Assembly (NCBI GenBank): GCA_002381865.1
Contig: DFYO01000054.1
Span: forward strand, 1 to 64,000
Direction of reading: 5' to 3'
From: Clostridiales bacterium UBA4080
Lineage (GTDB): Bacteria; Bacillota; Clostridia; Lachnospirales; Vallitaleaceae
Length of the DNA stretch: 64,000 nucleotides
Under the pieces are notes generated by a model. The model did no database searches. It worked only from the letters and a program-made list of their open reading frames with translations, and had not been told where the DNA came from. This document shows positions 59,191-64,000 of the stretch, piece by piece. Both the position numbers and the translations under genes were made by a program. Positions within the stretch are counted from its first letter, which is position 1, and each line of letters starts with the position of its first letter.

Positions 59191-60468
59191 GTGCAAAAAA
59201 AAGAGACAATTGCAATGCTCTTAGCGGGAGGGCAGGGCAGCAGACTAGGTATACTTACAAAGCATATAGCAAAGCCAGCGGTTGTATTTGGAGGGAAATA
59301 CAGAATAATAGATTTTCCTTTAAGCAACTGTATTAACTCTGGAATAGACACGGTCGGAGTATTAACTCAATACCAGCCCCTGTTATTGAACAGACATATT
59401 GGAATCGGAATTCCATGGGATTTAGATAGAGGCTATGGGGGCGTTACAATTTTACCGCCCTATATTAGTGATGAATCGGGTGGTTGGTATACAGGAACGG
59501 CAAATGCAGTATTTCAAAATATGCCGTATATGGAATATTATAATCCTGAGTATGTACTAATATTATCAGGCGATCATATTTACAAAATGGATTATGAAAT
59601 GATGCTTAATAACCACAAAAAAAACAATGCGGATGTTACTATAGCAGTTCTTAAGGTTCCTATTGAAGAAGCTAACCGCTTTGGAATAATGAACACTGAT
59701 GAGAATTTGCAGATTATTGAGTTTGAAGAAAAACCTGATGAGCCAAAAAGTGATCTGGCTTCAATGGGTATATATATATTTAGATGGGATGTTTTAAAAC
59801 AGGCATTAATTGAAAATGAAAAACACCATGAAAATAGTGATTTTGGAAAGCATGTTATTCCTTATCTTCTAAACAAAGGGAATAGACTTTTTGCTTATGA
59901 ATTTGAAGGCTTTTGGAAAGATGTCGGAACACTAGAGGCTTATTGGCAGGCTAATATGGAATTAATCAATATTGTTCCTGAATTTAATCTCTATGAGCCC
60001 TATTGGAAAATTTATACAAACAACGCAATACAGCCTCCACAATATCTGGGAGAAGAAGCAAATCTTGACACCTGTATTCTAGGTGATGGAACTGAGGTAT
60101 ACGGAGAGGTATATAATTCGGTTATTGGCTCCAATGTTTTTATAGGTAAGGGAGCGGTTATTAGAAATTCAATAATAATGGGAGATACTGTTATTATGGA
60201 TAATGTTCAGATAGACAGATGTATTATAGCAGAGGGATGTTCAATCGGAAATAATGTAAAGCTTGGCTATGGTGATTTTGCAGAAAATCAAGAACAGCCT
60301 AATATATATGAAACAGGACTGACGGTAGTTGGCGAAAAAACTTCAATACCTCAAGATATTGTAATAGGCAAAAACTGTGCCTTATATGGAAAGCTTACAG
60401 CAGAAAGCTTTGAGGATGGCCAGCTCGCAAGCGGCTGTAATATTATTATTGAGGAGGCAGGAGAATGA
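59191..60468 (+). CDS. glgC: Glucose-1-phosphate adenylyltransferase (catalytic)
   Basis: Makes ADP-glucose from ATP and glucose 1-phosphate for glycogen synthesis. The 425-residue protein has the full nucleotidyltransferase motif [20 protein letters not shown] near residue 10, [10 protein letters not shown] near 133 and the sugar-binding [12 protein letters not shown], then a left-handed beta-helix C-terminal half. GTG start at 59191 with GGGAGG. The stop overlaps the start of glgD by ATGA, as expected for a hetero-oligomeric pair. Confidence 0.96.
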   Translation: MQKKETIAMLLAGGQGSRLGILTKHIAKPAVVFGGKYRIIDFPLSNCINSGIDTVGVLTQYQPLLLNRHIGIGIPWDLDRGYGGVTILPPYISDESGGWYTGTANAVFQNMPYMEYYNPEYVLILSGDHIYKMDYEMMLNNHKKNNADVTIAVLKVPIEEANRFGIMNTDENLQIIEFEEKPDEPKSDLASMGIYIFRWDVLKQALIENEKHHENSDFGKHVIPYLLNKGNRLFAYEFEGFWKDVGTLEAYWQANMELINIVPEFNLYEPYWKIYTNNAIQPPQYLGEEANLDTCILGDGTEVYGEVYNSVIGSNVFIGKGAVIRNSIIMGDTVIMDNVQIDRCIIAEGCSIGNNVKLGYGDFAENQEQPNIYETGLTVVGEKTSIPQDIVIGKNCALYGKLTAESFEDGQLASGCNIIIEEAGE

Positions 60469-61577
60469 GAGCATTAGGAATAATATTAGCAGGCGGGAAA
60501 AATGAAAGACTGAAAGAGCTTACATATCAAAGAGCACTAGCGGCAATGCCTATTGCAGGAAGCTATAGAGCTGTAGATTTTTCGCTTAGCAACATGACAA
60601 ATTCAGGTATCAGCAAGGTGGCAGTGGTTACTCAATATAATTCCAGGCCATTAGTTGAACATCTAAGCTCCTCTAAATGGTGGGATTTTGGAAGAAAGCA
60701 TGGAGGACTTTTTGTATTCACGCCATATATAACTCATGATAATAGTATGTGGTACAGAGGCACAGCAGATGCAATTTATCAAAATCTTGAGTATTTAAAA
60801 AACAGCCATGAGCCCTATGCGATTATTGCTTCTGGAGACGGAATATGCAAGATAGATTACAATCAGGTATTAAGCTATCATGTCGATAAAAGGGCAGATA
60901 TAACTATAATATGTAAAAGAGTGGAAAACGAAGATCTGAGCAGATTTGGAGTTGTACAGATTGACGAGGAAAATCGCATTACCGACCTAGAGGAAAAACC
61001 GATTTCTCCTATGGGTAATCTTGTATCAACAGGTATTTATGTGATAAGAAGGAGACTGCTTATCGAGCTGCTTGAAGAAATTATAAAAGAAGAAAGATAT
61101 GATCTGGTAACAGATGTTATTATCAGATATAGGAAGCAGAAGAAGATATATGCATATATTCATGAGGGCTATTGGAAAAGCATTGCTAGTATGGAGGGTT
61201 ATTATAAAGCTAATGTTGATTTTTTGGACAGGGAGCTTAGAGATTATTTTTTTAGAGCTGAGCCAACCATAATGTCAAAGGTTGAAGACGAGCCCCCGGC
61301 AAAGTTCAATTACGGTGCTAAAGTCAAAAACAGTCTTTCAGCAAGCGGGTGTATTATTAATGGTGAAGTTGAAAGCTCTGTCTTATTTAGAAAGGTATTT
61401 ATTGGAAGAAATACTATAATTAAAAACTCAATAATATTAAATAGCACCTATATCGGAGACAATTGTGTAATAGAAAACTGTATAATTGACAGCCGTTCCA
61501 ATATTCAAAGCGGAGCTGTTTTTAAGGGAGAAAAGGATGATATTCAGGTGATTGTAAATAGGGATCCCTTCTTCTAA
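60465..61577 (+). CDS. glgD: GlgD, modified ADP-glucose pyrophosphorylase subunit
   Basis: A 370-residue paralogue of GlgC forming the second subunit in Firmicutes. It keeps the Rossmann-like motif [20 protein letters not shown], but the AKP lysine of GlgC is replaced by Ala, and [10 protein letters not shown] replaces the SGDHIY pattern, so it is likely weakly or not catalytic and mainly regulatory. The C-terminal beta-helix is shorter than in GlgC. It overlaps glgC by 4 nt; translational coupling is likely. Confidence 0.93.
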   Translation: MRALGIILAGGKNERLKELTYQRALAAMPIAGSYRAVDFSLSNMTNSGISKVAVVTQYNSRPLVEHLSSSKWWDFGRKHGGLFVFTPYITHDNSMWYRGTADAIYQNLEYLKNSHEPYAIIASGDGICKIDYNQVLSYHVDKRADITIICKRVENEDLSRFGVVQIDEENRITDLEEKPISPMGNLVSTGIYVIRRRLLIELLEEIIKEERYDLVTDVIIRYRKQKKIYAYIHEGYWKSIASMEGYYKANVDFLDRELRDYFFRAEPTIMSKVEDEPPAKFNYGAKVKNSLSASGCIINGEVESSVLFRKVFIGRNTIIKNSIILNSTYIGDNCVIENCIIDSRSNIQSGAVFKGEKDDIQVIVNRDPFF

Positions 61578-61638
61578 AGGGTGTAATATTATGCAATTAT
61601 CAAAAAAATGTTTTAGTAACAAATAACCATTGATAAAA

Positions 61639-61671
61639 GATTCCAATTATACTATAATTAAATTGGAATCT
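61639..61671. terminator. Palindrome between glgD and spoVG, possible weak terminator
   Basis: AGATTCCAATT (61639-61649) pairs with AATTGGAATCT (61661-61671). The flanking T-run is poor (TAATAATATTT), so this may end glgCD inefficiently or regulate spoVG. The rest of the 183-bp gap shows no other clear signal. Confidence 0.55.
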
Positions 61672-61760
61672 AATAATATTTCGATAATTTAACTGATCAA
61701 GATGGTTTAGGCGCTATTTTTGACTGCCTGCAACATCATGTTACTGAAAGGGGATAGCTT

Positions 61761-62063
61761 ATGGAGATTACGGATGTAAGAGTAAGAAAGGTTGCAAAAG
61801 AAGGAAAAATGAAGGCTGTTGTATCAGTTACCTTTGAAAATGAATTTGTTGTTCACGACATTAAGATTATTGAAGGAGAAAAGGGCTTATTTATTGCAAT
61901 GCCTAGCAGAAAAGCTCTTGATGGAGAATTTAGGGATATAGCTCATCCGATTAATTCCGAAACAAGAGACAGAATTCAAAAATCTATTTTAGAAAAATAT
62001 CAAGCGATAATGTTAACAGAAGGGACACCCGAAGAAGCTATTATTGCAGAAGACGAAGATTAA
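61761..62063 (+). CDS. spoVG: SpoVG septation/RNA-binding protein
   Basis: A 100-residue Spo[42 protein letters not shown] and FRDIAHPIN are family signatures. SpoVG is a nucleic-acid-binding regulator that affects septation and cell-envelope genes. An AAAGGGG site precedes ATG 61761. It stands alone before a terminator. The gene order spoVG-glmU-prs is like that in Bacillus. Confidence 0.97.
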   Translation: MEITDVRVRKVAKEGKMKAVVSVTFENEFVVHDIKIIEGEKGLFIAMPSRKALDGEFRDIAHPINSETRDRIQKSILEKYQAIMLTEGTPEEAIIAEDED

Positions 62064-62069
62064 ATGTTA

Positions 62070-62097
62070 AGGCACTTCTATGCAGAAGTGCCTTTTT
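62070..62097 (+). terminator. Terminator after spoVG
   Basis: AAGGCACTTC (62070-62079) pairs with GAAGTGCCTT (62086-62095) and a T-run follows. Confidence 0.93.
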
Positions 62098-62402
62098 GTT
62101 TTTATAGTAAAGCTAGCTTGCTTGAAAAGCTGAAGCCTTCTAATCAAAGATTAAGGATTTGGAAGGAGTCGGCAAGCTTAAGTAAAATCAATTCTCAAAT
62201 GCTCATGCAAAAAATTATCTAGAACTAGTATGTAAGGAAGTATAATTGAGAATATAGATTTAAAAGTGTTAATATTGTTGAAAAATAATTGAATATTTAT
62301 GAAGATTTTTGGCATGTTTTTATGGATTTTTACATTGATTAAAAATTGCAAGTGGTGTAAAATGGTTAGGGCAGAAACGGCAGTATAAGGAGGATTTGTA
62401 AG
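62098..62402 (+). promoter_or_regulatory. Gap between spoVG and glmU, with promoter at 62335-62363
   Basis: No gene is seen in these 305 bp. TTGATT (62335-62340), 17-bp spacer and TAAAAT (62358-62363) with TG upstream form a good promoter 40 bp before glmU. An 8-bp inverted repeat (ATTCTCAA near 62192 and TTGAGAAT near 62245) is of unknown meaning. The rest is AT-rich. Confidence 0.6.
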
Positions 62403-63764
62403 ATGAGCAAGCTTAAGGCGGTAATTTTGGCGGCGGGCGCTGGAACCAGAATGGTTTCTGACACGCCTAAAGTATTACATAAAGTTTTAGATAGAAGTAT
62501 GCTGGCGTATGTGATTGAAGCAGCAATGGAAGCTGGAGCAGAAGATATTTGTGTTGTAGTAGGGCATAAGGCAGATGTTGTAATGGAAAATACCAATTAT
62601 AAGGTTACTTACGTTGAACAAAGAGAACAGCTTGGAACAGGGCATGCTGTAATGCAGGCAGAGGAATTCATTGGAGAAGAGGGAAATATATTAATTCTTT
62701 TTGGGGATACTCCTCTGATTAAAGGAACGACCTTAAAAACGATGGTTGATTATCATAAAAAGAGCAATAATTCAGCTACAGTATTGTCAACAAAGCTTGA
62801 GGATCCTACAGGATACGGAAGGATTATCAGAAATGAAAATAACACTTTTGTTAAGAGTGTTGAGCATAAGGATGCAACTGACAAGGAAAGAAGCGTTAAT
62901 GAAATTAATTCGGGAATGTACTGTTTTGAAGCTGCAACCTTAAAGAAAGCATTAAAAACTATAACGCCTCATAATGCTCAGGGAGAATACTATTTACCTG
63001 ATGCAGTTTTATATATATTAGAAAATCAGCTCAAGGCTGATGCTCTTGTAATTGACGACTACGAGGAAATATTAGGTGTTAATTCAAGAATTCAATTGGC
63101 AGAAGCCACTAAAATTATGCAAAAAAGAATTAATGAAAAGCACATGAATAATGGAGTGACGATGATTAATCCTGACCAGGTTTATATTGGGAAGGACGCT
63201 TTGATAGGAAAAGACACTGTGATTTATCCGAATACTTTTTTAGAGGGCACTACAGAAATTGGTGAGCATTGTGCAGTTGGACCAAATACGAGAATTTATT
63301 TTTCAAAGGTAGGAACACATACAAAGATTGAACAGTCAACAGTGTTAAGAAGTAAGATTGGAGATAGGACTAATGTCGGACCATATGCGTATATTAGACC
63401 TGATAGTGATATCGGAGACGAGGTTAAAATTGGTGATTTTGTTGAAATTAAAAATGCAAGCATAGGAAACAACACTAAGGTATCTCACTTAACTTATATT
63501 GGAGATGCGGACGTTGGAGAATATGTTAATTTTGGCTGTGGAACAGTAGTTGTTAACTATGATGGTGTTAGTAAGCATAGAACAACAATAAAGGACCATG
63601 CTTTTATCGGATGCAATACAAACCTTATTTCTCCAGTTAAGGTAGAAGAAAAGGCTTATACTGCAGCTGGGTCAACGATTACATTGGATGTTCCTCCGTA
63701 CAGCTTGGGAATTGCAAGAGCAAGACAGGTAATAATTGAAAACTGGGTAAAAAGAAGAAGGTAG
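62403..63764 (+). CDS. glmU: Bifunctional GlmU
   Basis: Acetylates glucosamine 1-phosphate and then makes UDP-GlcNAc, feeding murC, tagO and the 2-epimerase. The 453-residue protein has the pyrophosphorylase motif LAAGAGTRMVSDTPKVLHK at residues 9-27, LFGDTPLI near 100, and a C-terminal left-handed beta-helix with GPYAYIRPDSDIGDEVKIGDF and the acetyltransferase YDGVSKHRT region. AAGGAGG precedes ATG 62403. It is followed 49 bp later by prs, as in Bacillus. Confidence 0.97.
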   Translation: MSKLKAVILAAGAGTRMVSDTPKVLHKVLDRSMLAYVIEAAMEAGAEDICVVVGHKADVVMENTNYKVTYVEQREQLGTGHAVMQAEEFIGEEGNILILFGDTPLIKGTTLKTMVDYHKKSNNSATVLSTKLEDPTGYGRIIRNENNTFVKSVEHKDATDKERSVNEINSGMYCFEAATLKKALKTITPHNAQGEYYLPDAVLYILENQLKADALVIDDYEEILGVNSRIQLAEATKIMQKRINEKHMNNGVTMINPDQVYIGKDALIGKDTVIYPNTFLEGTTEIGEHCAVGPNTRIYFSKVGTHTKIEQSTVLRSKIGDRTNVGPYAYIRPDSDIGDEVKIGDFVEIKNASIGNNTKVSHLTYIGDADVGEYVNFGCGTVVVNYDGVSKHRTTIKDHAFIGCNTNLISPVKVEEKAYTAAGSTITLDVPPYSLGIARARQVIIENWVKRRR

Positions 63765-63813
63765 AACATTATAAGCGCAAGCTTATTGAATAGATTATTA
63801 GGAGGACAAATTA

Positions 63814-64000
63814 ATGACAAGTACTATTAGAAGCACTGAGGGAATTAAAATTTTTGCAGGAAACTCGAACAAGCCTTTGGCTGAAAAAATTGCAAAAAAT
63901 TTAGGCATGGACCTTTCTATCTCTAGTGCGGGAAATTTTAGCGACGGGGAAACCTTTGTAAAGATTGATGAAATGGTTAGAGGGATTGACTGCTTTATTA
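63814..64000 (+). CDS. prs: Ribose-phosphate pyrophosphokinase, 5' part
   Basis: The first 62 codons of Prs are present; the gene runs past the window end. The N-terminal GIKIFAGNSNKPLAEKIA and SAGNFSDGETFVKI match the family. AGGAGG at 63800-63805 sets ATG 63814. Prs makes PRPP used by upp and purR in this window. Truncated only by the window edge. Confidence 0.93.
   Translation, partial: MTSTIRSTEGIKIFAGNSNKPLAEKIAKNLGMDLSISSAGNFSDGETFVKIDEMVRGIDCFI

Overview
The window reads as chromosome of a low-GC, anaerobic, Gram-positive Clostridia-type bacterium, most likely close to Lachnospirales. The grounds are the AT-rich composition, strong AGGAGG-type ribosome binding sites, SpoVG, DnaD/DnaI-type helicase loading, a PurR of the Bacillus type, a GlgC/GlgD pair, SLH-domain surface proteins and a Na+-type F-ATPase with a mixed c-ring. 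I see no insertion sequence, prophage, CRISPR array or rRNA. The species cannot be named from the sequence alone.

Layout. 1-1.65 kb: an azlD-azlC branched-chain amino-acid exporter pair behind a promoter with a G8 spacer tract and a leader of about 320 nt. 1.77-7.3 kb: tsaC (ywlC), ywlE-type phosphatase, rpiB, upp, dCMP deaminase, tagO-type glycosyl-1-phosphate transferase and UDP-GlcNAc 2-epimerase. 7.4-15.4 kb: complete F1Fo ATP synthase operon (atpZ, atpI, a, two unlike c subunits, b, delta, alpha, gamma, beta, epsilon). The order ywlC-ywlE-rpiB-upp-atp resembles the Bacillus neighbourhood. 15.6-25.9 kb: three secreted surface proteins, two very large ones with fibronectin-III-like regions and one with three SLH repeats. 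26-29.2 kb: a UspA-domain protein, a PrsA-like foldase lipoprotein and an FAD/NAD oxidoreductase.

29.4-39.6 kb is a divergent Tad/Flp-type pilus or secretion locus: a Ser/Thr kinase fused to a degenerate ParA/MinD domain, a CpaB-like SAF protein, two more ParA-like proteins with eroded P-loops, a TadA ATPase, one long protein that looks like fused TadB-TadC, and four small membrane-anchored pilin-like or accessory proteins, the last with a Zn-ribbon-like tail. 39.6-40.2 kb is a flavin reductase on the minus strand. 40.4-47.6 kb holds what I consider the best candidate for an undescribed system: a polytopic membrane protein overlapping a radical SAM/SPASM protein, followed directly by a protein that starts with a KIRKGFVTNSSS motif and carries an HELAH metallopeptidase site, and then a membrane-anchored protein ending in a C39-like cysteine peptidase.

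47.6-64 kb is mostly housekeeping: M29 aminopeptidase (minus), asnS, an unrecognised membrane-anchored protein, MscS, phosphofructokinase, then on the minus strand murC, dnaD, dnaI and tRNA-Arg(TCG), with four DnaA-box-like sites and a strong hairpin between murC and dnaD. On the plus strand follow purR (with a PurBox-like site upstream), glgC, glgD, spoVG, glmU and the start of prs, which runs off the window end. Cell-wall precursor supply (glmU, murC, tagO, mnaA), glycogen synthesis and surface display are the dominant themes.
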